Source: Pseudaeromonas sharmana (GTDB lineage: Bacteria > Pseudomonadota > Gammaproteobacteria > Enterobacterales > Aeromonadaceae). From it: 64,000 nucleotides of DNA. Positions 49,486-57,856 of this stretch are shown here, piece by piece (position 1 is the first letter of the stretch; every line of letters starts with the position of its first letter). The stretch is taken from positions 222,539 through 286,538 of the forward strand of contig NZ_JBHSAF010000002.1 in assembly GCF_042649925.1 (NCBI RefSeq), in the 5' to 3' direction. The notes beneath the pieces were generated by a model. The model worked only from the letters and a program-made list of their open reading frames with translations. It made no database searches and was not told the DNA's origin. Both the position numbers and the translations under genes were made by a program.

Positions 49486-51033
49486 ATGCAGGCAAAATCC
49501 ACTCCCTTGGTACCACTGGACGGTGGTGCCCTGGCCCTGTTGACGCTGGCGCTGTCGCTGGCCACCTTCATGCAGGTGCTGGATACCACCATCGCCAACG
49601 TGGCGATCCCGACCATTGCCGGTAATCTCGGAGCCTCCAGTTCGCAGGGGACCTGGGTGATCACCTCGTTTGGTGTGGCCAATGCGATCTCGGTCCCGCT
49701 GACCGGCTGGTTGGCCAAGCGGCTGGGCGAGGTACGGCTGTTCCTCTGGTCGACGACGCTGTTTGTGATCGCATCCTGGCTGTGTGGCATGGCGCCGAGC
49801 CTGGAGCTGCTGATCCTGTTCCGGGTGCTGCAAGGCGCGGTAGCCGGCCCGATGATTCCGCTCTCCCAGAGCCTGTTGCTGGCCAACTATCCGCCCAGCA
49901 AGCGCAGCATGGCGCTGTCGCTGTGGTCGATGACGGTGATCGTCGCGCCGATCTTCGGGCCGATCCTCGGTGGCTGGATCAGTGACAACTATCACTGGGG
50001 CTGGATCTTCTTCATCAATGTGCCGTTGGGCATAGTGGTGCTGTTGTTGTGTGCCCGTCTGTTGCGTGGTCGGGAGACCCAGACCGAACGCCGGCCCATC
50101 GATGGCGTCGGCCTGACGCTGTTGGTCTTGGGGATCGGTGCCTTGCAGCTGATGCTGGATCGGGGCAAGGAGCTGGACTGGTTCTCGTCAACCGAGGTGA
50201 TTGTGCTGGCGGTGGTGGCCGTGGTCGGCATCATAGCGCTGATCATCTGGGAGCTGACGGATGACAACCCGATTGTCGATCTGTCGCTGTTTGCGCATCG
50301 TAACTTCGCCATCGGGGTTGGCTGTATCAGCCTGGCGTACCTGCTCTACTTCGGCACCATAGTGCTGTTGCCGCAGTTGTTGCAGACCCAGCTGGGCTAT
50401 ACCGCGACCTGGGCCGGATTGGCCGCGGCCTCGGTCGGGATCCTGCCGGTATTTCTGTCGCCGATCATCGGCAAGAATGCCCACCGCCTCGACATGCGGG
50501 TGCTGGTGACGATCAGCTTCCTGGTCTATGCCATCTGCTTTTATGCGCGCACCTGGTTTACGCCGCAGATGAGCATGGCGTCGGTAGTGTGGCCGCAATT
50601 CTGGCAGGGGCTGGCGGTGGCCTGTTTCTTCATGCCATTGACCACCATTTCGTTCTCCGGGCTCAAGCCGCATCAGCTGGCCAGCGCCTCCAGCCTGTCG
50701 AACTTCCTGCGCACCCTGTCGGGCTCTATCGGGGCATCGATCATCAACACCCTGTGGGAGCGACGTGAGGCGGTGCATCACGAATGGCTGACCGAAGCGA
50801 TCAATCCCTATAACCCGACCAGCCAGCAGGCGTTGGCGGCGCTGCAGTCCGCCGGCTTCTCCAGCGACCAGGGCAGTGCCTATCTGGCGCGCGAGATCAC
50901 CCGACAGGGGTTCTTGCTCGGCAGTAACGAGATCTTTGGTCTTTCGGCGCTGCTGTTTCTCGGGCTGACGCTGGTGGTCTGGCTCGCCAAACCGCCGTTC
51001 CATCCGGCGGGCGCTGGTGGGGGTGATCACTAG
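49486..51033 (+). CDS. emrB: EmrB-type MFS drug exporter (DHA2 family)
   Basis: A 515 aa fourteen-helix proton-driven efflux pump. DHA2 landmarks are FMQVLDTTIANVAIPTIAG in helix 1 (motif D1), WVITSFGVANAISVPLTGWL with motif A, and the helix 5 antiporter region MTVIVAPIFGPILGGWISDN. TolC-type outer-membrane channels usually complete the system and would be encoded elsewhere. GAGGAGCGCGCC precedes the start. A terminator follows. Confidence 0.93.
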   Translation: MQAKSTPLVPLDGGALALLTLALSLATFMQVLDTTIANVAIPTIAGNLGASSSQGTWVITSFGVANAISVPLTGWLAKRLGEVRLFLWSTTLFVIASWLCGMAPSLELLILFRVLQGAVAGPMIPLSQSLLLANYPPSKRSMALSLWSMTVIVAPIFGPILGGWISDNYHWGWIFFINVPLGIVVLLLCARLLRGRETQTERRPIDGVGLTLLVLGIGALQLMLDRGKELDWFSSTEVIVLAVVAVVGIIALIIWELTDDNPIVDLSLFAHRNFAIGVGCISLAYLLYFGTIVLLPQLLQTQLGYTATWAGLAAASVGILPVFLSPIIGKNAHRLDMRVLVTISFLVYAICFYARTWFTPQMSMASVVWPQFWQGLAVACFFMPLTTISFSGLKPHQLASASSLSNFLRTLSGSIGASIINTLWERREAVHHEWLTEAINPYNPTSQQALAALQSAGFSSDQGSAYLAREITRQGFLLGSNEIFGLSALLFLGLTLVVWLAKPPFHPAGAGGGDH

Positions 51034-51063
51034 GCGTTAGCTTGCGTGACGCGTCAAAAAAAC

Positions 51064-51091
51064 GAGCGCCCCAGTGGGCGCTCACTTTTTT
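51064..51091 (+). terminator. terminator after emrB
   Basis: Stem GAGCGCCC / GGGCGCTC, loop CAGT, then ACTTTTTT. It may also serve the convergent yggX. Confidence 0.85.
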
Positions 51092-51100
51092 CGGTGCGGC

Positions 51101-51376
51101 TTATTTCTGCTCTGGCGGCACGTAGCCGTCGATCTGCACCTCTTCACCGGCAAACAGATAGCGCTCCATCTCGGCCTGCAGCAGGGCCCGGTGTTCGGCA
51201 TTCATCATGTTCAGCTTTTTTTCGTTGATCAGCATGGTCTGCTTCTTCTGCCATTCACTCCAGGCTTCCTGGCTGATGTGGTCGAAGATGCGTTTGCCCA
51301 GCTCGCCGGGGATCAGCTGGAATGGCATGCCGGGGGCGTCCTTCTTCAGGCGTTGGCAAAAAACGGTACGGCTCAT
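51101..51376 (-). CDS. yggX: Fe(2+)-trafficking protein YggX
   Basis: A 91 aa small cytoplasmic protein: MSRTVFCQRLKKDAPGMPFQ and FDHISQEAWSEWQKKQTMLI are the family signature. It protects iron-sulfur enzymes from oxidants and influences iron traffic. The start overlaps the mutY stop by 4 bp, the same order as in E. coli, so the two are coupled. Confidence 0.95.
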   Translation of the reverse strand: MSRTVFCQRLKKDAPGMPFQLIPGELGKRIFDHISQEAWSEWQKKQTMLINEKKLNMMNAEHRALLQAEMERYLFAGEEVQIDGYVPPEQK

Positions 51377-52446
51377 GAGGACCTCGCAGAAACAAGTTCG
51401 GGATAAGCCAGCAGTCTGACGGTGGCCGCCGACAGACCGACATTGGCCGGTTGATTCAGGTTATACCAGAGTTGGCGTACGCCCTCCATGCAGGCTGGGG
51501 GCGGGCGCCGGGACAGCTGGACCAGCAGCGGGCTGATCTGCAGATGAAAATGGCTGAAGGTGTGACGGAATCCGCTCAGCGCCGTGAGTGTGTGCTCACC
51601 GGGGAACTGCTGTTGCAACCAGGCCTCGGCGGCGGAGTGATCGGCAAACTCCGGCAGGCTGTAGAGCCCGCCCCAGAGGCCGCTGGCGGGGCGCTGCTCC
51701 AGCCAGAGCGCCTGGTCGGCGACAACCAGCAGCAGGGTGCAGTGGCGGGTCGGCAGCGCGGTTCGCTTCGGTTTGGGCTGCGGATAGGCGGTCGGTGTGC
51801 CGGCGGCCCAGGCGCGGCAGTCGGCCTGCAGCGGACACAGCGTGCACTGGGGGCGGCTACGGCTGCACAGGCTGGCACCCAGATCCATCATCGCCTGGTT
51901 ATAGTCGGCCACCCCCTGTTGTGGCGTCAGCCGCTCGGCCCATTGCCAGAGGCTCTGTTCCACCCGTTTCTCCCCCGGCCAGCCCGCTTGGGCCAGCCAG
52001 CGCGTCAGCACGCGTTTGACGTTGCCGTCGAGGATGGCATGGTGTTGTGACAGTGCCAGCGACAGGATGGCGCCGGCGGTCGAGCGGCCTATGCCCGGCA
52101 GTGCCTCCACGGCGGCAAACTCCTCGGGAAACACGCCGCCGTGTTGATCGCGGATCTGTTGTGCCGCCTTGTGCAGATTACGCGCCCGTGCGTAGTAACC
52201 CAGCCCGGTCCACAGGTGCAGCACCTCGTCCAGCGGCGCATCCGCCAGCGCATTGACTTCGGGAAACCGCGCCATGAAGCGTTGGTAGTAGGGAATGACG
52301 GTCTGCACCTGGGTTTGCTGCAGCATGATTTCCGATACCCAGACCCGGTATGGCGTCTTGTCCTGCTGCCACGGCAGATGCTTGCGGCCATGCTGGTGGT
52401 ACCAGCTCAGCAGGCGTTGGCTAAACGAAGGTAAGGCATCACTCAC
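51373..52446 (-). CDS. mutY: adenine DNA glycosylase
   Basis: Removes adenine mispaired with 8-oxoguanine. The 357 aa protein has the catalytic glutamate region MLQQTQVQTVIPYYQRFM, the helix-hairpin-helix VEALPGIGRSTAGAILS, the aspartate in AILDGNVKRVL and the iron-sulfur ligand pattern C-x6-C-x2-C-x5-C in CSRSRPQCTLCPLQADC. The C-terminal NUDIX-like domain that reads 8-oxoG begins near residue 230 (LLLVVADQALWLEQRPASGL). Confidence 0.96.
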   Translation of the reverse strand: MSDALPSFSQRLLSWYHQHGRKHLPWQQDKTPYRVWVSEIMLQQTQVQTVIPYYQRFMARFPEVNALADAPLDEVLHLWTGLGYYARARNLHKAAQQIRDQHGGVFPEEFAAVEALPGIGRSTAGAILSLALSQHHAILDGNVKRVLTRWLAQAGWPGEKRVEQSLWQWAERLTPQQGVADYNQAMMDLGASLCSRSRPQCTLCPLQADCRAWAAGTPTAYPQPKPKRTALPTRHCTLLLVVADQALWLEQRPASGLWGGLYSLPEFADHSAAEAWLQQQFPGEHTLTALSGFRHTFSHFHLQISPLLVQLSRRPPPACMEGVRQLWYNLNQPANVGLSAATVRLLAYPELVSARSS

Positions 52447-52728
52447 CGGGCATCTCCTCTGGGTGGCAGGTGCGCGATTGCAGCATGGGCACGGCGGCTT
52501 GTAAACCGCGGAAAAGATGTGGCATTACCTGTGGCGGCGCAACAAGTAGGTAGATTATTAAGTTTGATTTAATAATCTATGGTGAATAGGGTCTCATTTG
52601 ACGGGTAATCGTCTCGATGCCACCTGAACCGGAGCACAATGAGCGAACGAATAGCACACCTCCGGTCTTGATTGTGACCGGGCTCAACCACATTAAAGGG
52701 TGGAGACGCTGTACAGAGGAGCCGCAAC

Positions 52729-53253
52729 ATGAAAATAGCTAGAGCACTGACCCTGGACTCACGACGCCAGGCGCGTTGGCTGGCCATCGGTATGATGGTG
52801 ATGGGGGCACTGGCCATCATTTTGCCGTTTTACATCGGCATGGCGGCGGCCATGTTGTTGGGGGCCAGCATCGCCATTAGCGGCCTCACTGGCCTGTGGA
52901 CTTGCCGCCGTTTACAGCAGTCGGGGTACCCGTCGTTTGCCTTGCCATTCTGGGGTTACTTGCTGATTGGTGTGCTGCTATTACTGTGGCCACAGTTGAC
53001 GTTGGGGCTAGCCGCGTTATTGCTGGGGGTGGGGTTGGTACTGGCGGCGCTGGTCAGCTGGCGGCGGGGTGCCGGCTGGCGCACGAATATTCCGGCGCTG
53101 CTGACGCTGCTGTTCGGGGTGTTGGTCTTGGGTTCGGGAGCCAGCGGCGTGGCCTGGATGGTTGGTATGGCCTTCGGCTTGAGTCTGCTGCAACAGGGCT
53201 GGCTGTTATGGCGTACGGTGGCAACAGCACCGACCTTGTACGAGCATGAATAA
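52729..53253 (+). CDS. HdeD-family membrane protein
   Basis: A 174 aa six-helix inner-membrane protein with the DUF308/HdeD repeat pattern: helix pairs such as LAIGMMVMGALAIILPFYIG, AAMLLGASIAISGLTGLW and PFWGYLLIGVLLLLWPQLTL. HdeD is linked to acid resistance in E. coli; a similar stress role is possible but not shown here. It stands alone between mutY and trmB. Confidence 0.8.
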   Translation: MKIARALTLDSRRQARWLAIGMMVMGALAIILPFYIGMAAAMLLGASIAISGLTGLWTCRRLQQSGYPSFALPFWGYLLIGVLLLLWPQLTLGLAALLLGVGLVLAALVSWRRGAGWRTNIPALLTLLFGVLVLGSGASGVAWMVGMAFGLSLLQQGWLLWRTVATAPTLYEHE

Positions 53254-53346
53254 GGCTATTGATGTGCCATTTGCGACGGTTGCGCTTGCGTCAACCGTCT
53301 ATCTTTGGATAATTCGCACTCCTTTTGTTGAAGCAGAGACAGATCG

Positions 53347-54063
53347 ATGACAGATCAACCGCAGCCGGAACTGGATGATGATGGCAAATTCATGCGCCGC
53401 ATTCGCAGCTTTGTGCGTCGCGAGGGGCGTCTGACCAAGGGGCAGGAGCGTGCGCTGAACGAACTGTGGCCGCAGATGGGGGTCGAGTTCACCGGCGAGC
53501 GTCTGGATCTGACCGCGCTGTTTGGCCGTGCGGCACCTGTGGTGCTGGAGATTGGCTTCGGCATGGGCGCGTCGCTGGTGGCGATGGCCAAGGCCGCTCC
53601 CGAGAAAAATTTTATCGGCATCGAGGTGCACAGACCCGGTGTCGGCGCCTGCTTGTCGGCAGCCGAAGAGGCCGGGGTGACCAATCTGCGTCTGTTCTGT
53701 CACGATGCGGTCGAGGTGCTGGAGCAGATGATCCCGGAACAGAGCATCGACACGCTGCAGTTATTCTTCCCCGATCCATGGCACAAGTCTCGCCACCACA
53801 AGCGCCGTATCGTGCAACCAGCCTTTGTACAGATGTTGCGTCCACGTCTGAAGATCGGTGGTCTATTCCACATGGCAACCGACTGGCAGAACTATGCCGA
53901 GCATATGCTGGAGGTGATGCAGGTGGCCGAAGGCTTTAGCAATACCTCTGCGTTCGGTGATTATGTGCCGCGTCCGGAGAGTCGTCCGTTAACCAAATTT
54001 GAGCAGCGTGGCCATCGTCTCGGTCACGGCGTTTGGGATCTTGTATTCCAGCGCAACGCCTAA
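53347..54063 (+). CDS. trmB: tRNA (guanine-46-N7)-methyltransferase
   Basis: A 238 aa SAM-dependent enzyme that makes m7G46 in tRNA variable loops. Motif I is VLEIGFGMGASLVAMAKA, then FIGIEVHRPGVGACL; the active-site aspartate is in LFFPDPWHKSRHHKRRIVQ. The C-terminal TDWQNYAEHMLEVM is conserved. yggL follows 23 bp downstream, as in other gammaproteobacteria. Confidence 0.96.
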   Translation: MTDQPQPELDDDGKFMRRIRSFVRREGRLTKGQERALNELWPQMGVEFTGERLDLTALFGRAAPVVLEIGFGMGASLVAMAKAAPEKNFIGIEVHRPGVGACLSAAEEAGVTNLRLFCHDAVEVLEQMIPEQSIDTLQLFFPDPWHKSRHHKRRIVQPAFVQMLRPRLKIGGLFHMATDWQNYAEHMLEVMQVAEGFSNTSAFGDYVPRPESRPLTKFEQRGHRLGHGVWDLVFQRNA

Positions 54064-54085
54064 CCCTGAAGCAAAGGAGTTACCC

Positions 54086-54418
54086 ATGGCACAACGTAGT
54101 CGCCGTCTGCGCAAGAAACTGCGTATCGACGAATTTCAGGAACTGGGCTTCGAGCTGGCCTGGCATTTCCCGGCAGAAACCAGTGGTGAAGCCATTGATG
54201 CTCTGGTCGATAGCTTTATCGAAGAGGTTATCGAGCCGCGTCAACTGGCGTTTGCAGGTAATGGCCACCTTGGCTGGGAGGGGTTGGTCTGCACCCAGAA
54301 GATTGGCAAGTGCACCGAAGACGATATCCAGGCTTGCTGCGAGTGGCTCAAACAGAAGGGCATGGAGGGGATCCACCATTCGCCATTGTTTGATGTCTGG
54401 TACGGCAATCTGATCTAG
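54086..54418 (+). CDS. yggL: YggL-family protein (DUF469)
   Basis: A 110 aa small acidic protein: RSRRLRKKLRIDEFQELGFE, FVDSFIEEVIEPRQL-type middle, and GWEGLVCTQKIGKCTEDD. YggL associates with 50S ribosomal subunits in E. coli and probably helps assembly. AAAGGAGTTACCC before 54086 decides the start. It forms an operon with trmB and ends at a strong terminator. Confidence 0.9.
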   Translation: MAQRSRRLRKKLRIDEFQELGFELAWHFPAETSGEAIDALVDSFIEEVIEPRQLAFAGNGHLGWEGLVCTQKIGKCTEDDIQACCEWLKQKGMEGIHHSPLFDVWYGNLI

Positions 54419-54432
54419 GCCGCATTGCAATG

Positions 54433-54463
54433 ACAAAAAACCCGCCAACGGCGGGTTTTTTTT
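54433..54463 (+). terminator. terminator of trmB-yggL
   Basis: AAAAAACCCGCC / GGCGGGTTTTTTTT with loop AAC. Confidence 0.9.
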
Positions 54464-54487
54464 CTGGTTGCAGGCATCGCGCCTGGA

Positions 54488-55144
54488 TCAGTAAACCCGC
54501 TGGGCATGCAATTGGCGTAACGCCTGCAGCATGGCTTCAGGCTCGGGACGATGACGTAAATCTTCATCGATGTGAGCGGTAATGATGCGGCCATCCAGAT
54601 CGACTAAGTAGTTGGCCGGCATGGGCAATACGGCATTGCCCTGATAGACAGGAATATCGATGCCAAGCTGTTCGAGGGCATCGATCATCATGTCTGGTAG
54701 GGTCATCAACAGACCGCAGGTCGCGGCGGCTTCCAAGGTAGCATCTGAGAACAGAGGGTAATTCAATCGGTTGCAGCGTAGCGTTGAGATATTCAGCTCG
54801 ACGGATTGGGTGATGACGGGAATAAAACGGGCGCCGAAATCCTGAATTTGTGGCACTAATGCATCAAAGGCCCGGAGTTCGATGTTGCAATACAACGACC
54901 AGTGACCACAGAAGAAAGAGACGATCATCGGTTGCCTGCCAACCAGGCGGCGAGGATCAAATTGAGCGCCATTGATATCTTTGAGTTGCATGCTCGGAAG
55001 CGCGGCACCCACCTGCAAGGCGCGTTTTGACCAGGCCTCATCCTTGAGTTGCTGGAGCGCGAGATCCATCAATTTATGGAGGTCGGGGGGGAAATGGGCC
55101 TGCCGCCAACGTTGTTGGGCTTCGATTTCACCTTTTAATGCCAT
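54488..55144 (-). CDS. peroxiredoxin-like (AhpC/TSA) protein lacking the first cysteine
   Basis: A 218 aa thioredoxin-fold protein of the AhpC/TSA superfamily. Family members have a GGWCPYCNLELRA-type motif; here the region reads FFCGHWSLYCNIELRAFDAL, so the cysteine after the tryptophan is Ser83, while Cys86 is kept and an extra Cys79 lies four residues earlier. LPMPANYLVDLDGRI near residue 185 is a typical later block. With Ser at the expected peroxidatic position, activity would need Cys79 or Cys86. ATTGGAGGCATTC before 55144 decides the start. It is monocistronic. Confidence 0.75.
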   Translation of the reverse strand: MALKGEIEAQQRWRQAHFPPDLHKLMDLALQQLKDEAWSKRALQVGAALPSMQLKDINGAQFDPRRLVGRQPMIVSFFCGHWSLYCNIELRAFDALVPQIQDFGARFIPVITQSVELNISTLRCNRLNYPLFSDATLEAAATCGLLMTLPDMMIDALEQLGIDIPVYQGNAVLPMPANYLVDLDGRIITAHIDEDLRHRPEPEAMLQALRQLHAQRVY

Positions 55145-55249
55145 GAATGCCTCCAATCGGATTTCGAGTGTAAGTGAACACGCCTGTTGAGTATTGTGTC
55201 TATAGTGCGATTGGGCAAGGCGAGGCGACACTTTGAATGCAGATGTACT

Positions 55250-56389
55250 TCACGCTTCCAGAAACAGTGTCAGCAACTGGTTCAAATAGCGGTGTCCCAA
55301 CGGTGTGACATGCCAGTAGGTATCATCACTCTGCAATAGTCCTTTGGCGCAGGCTTGCTGCAGTGGAAGGTGCAACACCTGGGGAGACAATCCTGTCAGG
55401 CGACTGAAGTCGGCGATGGGGACGGCTTCAAATAACCGCAGGCGGTTCATGAAAAACTCGAATGGCAACTCTTCGGCACTGACGTCCCATAACTGGTCCA
55501 GATAGGTTCGCGCCGGATCCAGATAACCTTTGGTGTGTTTCAGTTTGACGGTACGACGTATGTGGCCATCATGTGTGGTCACCTTGCCGTGCGCACCGCA
55601 GCCGATGCCCAGATAATCACCGAAGCGCCAATAGTTGAGGTTATGCTGGCATTGATAGCCGGGTTTGGCATACGCCGAAATTTCATATTGCTGATATCCG
55701 GCGGCCAGCAGCAGTTGGTGCCCCTGTTCCTGGATCTCCCACAATAGATCGTCTTCAGGCAGAACCGGCGGTCGCGCACCGAAGGCGGTATTGGGTTCGA
55801 TCGTCAGCTGATACCAGGATAAATGCGGCGGATTGAGGGCTATGGCTTGCCGCAGGTCATCCAGAGCCTGCTCCAGCGTTTGATCTGGCAAGCCATGCAT
55901 TAAATCGAGGTTAAAACTACGCAAGCTGGCTTGCGCGGCCTGGTGGGCGGCGGCAATGGCTTGGGCGGGGTCGTGAATGCGCCCCAGCTTTTGCAGTTGA
56001 TGCGGAGCGAAGCTCTGCACGCCAATGCTGATGCGGTTGACGCCAGCCGCGGCAAAACCACGAAAACGGCCCGCCTCTACGGTGCCAGGGTTCGCCTCCA
56101 TGGTGATCTCGATGTCATCGGCAAATGAGAGGCGCTGCGCTACTCCGGTCAGCAGTTCGGCAATGGCCTCAGGGCTGAATAGGCTTGGCGTGCCGCCACC
56201 AATAAAGATCGATTGCAGCGGACGCCCCGCTGCCAGTGGTAGATCGCAGGTCAGGTCGTCCAGCAGTGCATGGACGTAGGCTTGCTCGGCAAGAGGCTGC
56301 TTCAACGCATGGGAGTTGAAGTCGCAATACGGACACTTCTGCACACACCAGGGAATGTGGATATACAGTGACAGCGGCGGCAGTTTCAC
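55250..56389 (-). CDS. hemW: radical SAM heme chaperone HemW
   Basis: A 379 aa radical-SAM protein. The cluster motif C-x3-C-x2-C is in IPWCVQKCPYCDFNSH, followed by IFIGGGTPSLFSPEAI and ITMEANPGTVEAGR. It was long annotated as an oxygen-independent coproporphyrinogen oxidase; HemW proteins are now known to bind and transfer heme. A C-terminal HemN-like helical domain follows. It begins 2 bp after the rdgB stop, so the two are one operon. Confidence 0.93.
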   Translation of the reverse strand: MKLPPLSLYIHIPWCVQKCPYCDFNSHALKQPLAEQAYVHALLDDLTCDLPLAAGRPLQSIFIGGGTPSLFSPEAIAELLTGVAQRLSFADDIEITMEANPGTVEAGRFRGFAAAGVNRISIGVQSFAPHQLQKLGRIHDPAQAIAAAHQAAQASLRSFNLDLMHGLPDQTLEQALDDLRQAIALNPPHLSWYQLTIEPNTAFGARPPVLPEDDLLWEIQEQGHQLLLAAGYQQYEISAYAKPGYQCQHNLNYWRFGDYLGIGCGAHGKVTTHDGHIRRTVKLKHTKGYLDPARTYLDQLWDVSAEELPFEFFMNRLRLFEAVPIADFSRLTGLSPQVLHLPLQQACAKGLLQSDDTYWHVTPLGHRYLNQLLTLFLEA

Positions 56390-56391
56390 GC

Positions 56392-56988
56392 TCAGTAGAT
56401 CTCCTGCAGCAGACCGATCAACTGTTGCAGAGCTTTGGCACGATGGCTGAGACGGTTTTTTTCCTCCGGAGCCAGTTCTGCGGCGGTGCAGGCGGTTTCT
56501 GGAACAAAAAATACCGGATCGTAACCGAAGCCGTTCTCACCTTTGCGCTCGGTGATGATGTGCCCTTCCCAGCTGGCTTGGCAGATAATGGGCGTCGGAT
56601 CATCGGCATGGCGCATGAAGACCAATACACACCAGTAGCGAGCTGTGCGTAGTACCGGCGGCAGGAAGGATAACTCCTCCAGCAACTTGGTGACATTATC
56701 TTCGTCGCTGGCGTCCTCGCCGGCGAAGCGTGCCGAGTAGACGCCCGGAGCGCCACGCAGAGCATCTACCTCCAGACCTGAATCATCGGCAATGGCCGGC
56801 AATCCGGTCACCTTGGCGGCATGACGCGCCTTGATGATGGCATTCTCGACGAAGGTGGTGCCGGTTTCCGCAACGCTTTCGACCAAAAAGTCGCTTTGCG
56901 GCATGACCTTGAAGTTCATTCCTTCGAGCATGGCATTGAGTTCAGCCACCTTCTTCTTGTTGCCGGTGGCCAACACCAGTCTGTTCAT
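56392..56988 (-). CDS. rdgB: dITP/XTP pyrophosphatase
   Basis: A 198 aa house-cleaning NTPase that removes dITP and XTP. The N-terminal LATGNKKKVAELNAML, GTTFVENAIIKARHAAKVTG, ADDSGLEVDALRGAPGVYSA and NGFGYDPVFFVPE are the family motifs. It lies directly upstream of hemW, the same order as in E. coli. Confidence 0.95.
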   Translation of the reverse strand: MNRLVLATGNKKKVAELNAMLEGMNFKVMPQSDFLVESVAETGTTFVENAIIKARHAAKVTGLPAIADDSGLEVDALRGAPGVYSARFAGEDASDEDNVTKLLEELSFLPPVLRTARYWCVLVFMRHADDPTPIICQASWEGHIITERKGENGFGYDPVFFVPETACTAAELAPEEKNRLSHRAKALQQLIGLLQEIY

Positions 56989-57138
56989 TGCTTGCTACTC
57001 CATCATTGTGCTGCGCGACATGATAAAGACATCCTTCCGGCAACGCCAAAAAAACCGCTGTCGGTCGTGCGGACATGACAAGTAGCCGACAGCGCAGTAG
57101 CATGTTGCCGCACAGAATGGGTACAGGGATGGTGAGGC

Positions 57139-57573
57139 ATGGCGGCAGCAATAGGTCATCGGTGGCGATTGGGTATGGCATTCGGCCTGATGCTGGGTTT
57201 GAATGCCTGCCAGCAGGCGGCTCCGCCCCAGGTATCCGTTCCGCTGAAGACGGCGGGGCCGGAACTGACCATGGCTCAAAATGGCTCCAGCGTTACGCTG
57301 GCTGTAGGTGACGCGTTGGCAATCGCCCTGCCCGGCGCATTGCAGACCGGATATCAATGGCAGGTGGTCCAAACTCCAGCGTTGGTGAACAAACAAGGTA
57401 GTGAGTATCAACCCCTGAGCGGCTCCGGTGAGTGTGGTATGCAACGCCTGTGGTTTGCGGCCCGACAACCCGGGGATGGCTTATTGACGTTGGTCTACCG
57501 CTCCGAGGGAGCAGGTCACCAGGACGATGCCAACTTCTATACTCTGCGTCTGCATATACGTCAGGGACGCTAA
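57139..57573 (+). CDS. chagasin-like (inhibitor I42) lipoprotein
   Basis: A 144 aa exported protein with a lipobox (GLNAC at residues 20-24), so it should be lipid-anchored. The mature part has the beta-sandwich pattern of I42 cysteine-peptidase inhibitors: VGDALAIALPGALQTGYQW (the NPTTGYxW-type loop), LSGSGECGMQRLWFAARQPG and LVYRSEGAG. In chagasin these loops block papain-like peptidases; the NPTTG part is degenerate here (PGALQTG). A role against host or competitor peptidases is possible. Confidence 0.75.
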   Translation: MAAAIGHRWRLGMAFGLMLGLNACQQAAPPQVSVPLKTAGPELTMAQNGSSVTLAVGDALAIALPGALQTGYQWQVVQTPALVNKQGSEYQPLSGSGECGMQRLWFAARQPGDGLLTLVYRSEGAGHQDDANFYTLRLHIRQGR

Positions 57574-57794
57574 CTAACGGTGTGCAACAGGCCAGCACAC
57601 CGGGAGCCCATCCAAGGGGGCTCGACCGCGTCACCCGGGCCCGCGGGTCAGCTTGGCGCTACCCTGCCGCTGTGAGTGGTGATCTGCTATGCAGAACCAC
57701 GATTTAGGATTTCTACTCTACTTTTCGGCGCTGCCATTCAGATCGTCACCGCAGGACGCCCATGAGTGTTTCGCTCGAAGTTCGACATGGAAGA
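57574..57794. other. intergenic region without a recognised gene
   Basis: No ORF with family features. CACACCGGGAGCC and related GC-rich hairpins are present but not identifiable. Confidence 0.3.
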
Positions 57795-57811
57795 AGGGCG
57801 CCGGAGCGCCC
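57795..57811 (-). terminator. hairpin downstream of the GGDEF gene
   Basis: Stem GGGCGC / GCGCCC with loop CGGA; the minus strand continues TTCTTCC. A modest terminator. Confidence 0.5.
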
Positions 57812-57856
57812 TGCTTACGGCTAGTGTTGGAGCTGGCGTAGCGGCTGCTATCGGTA

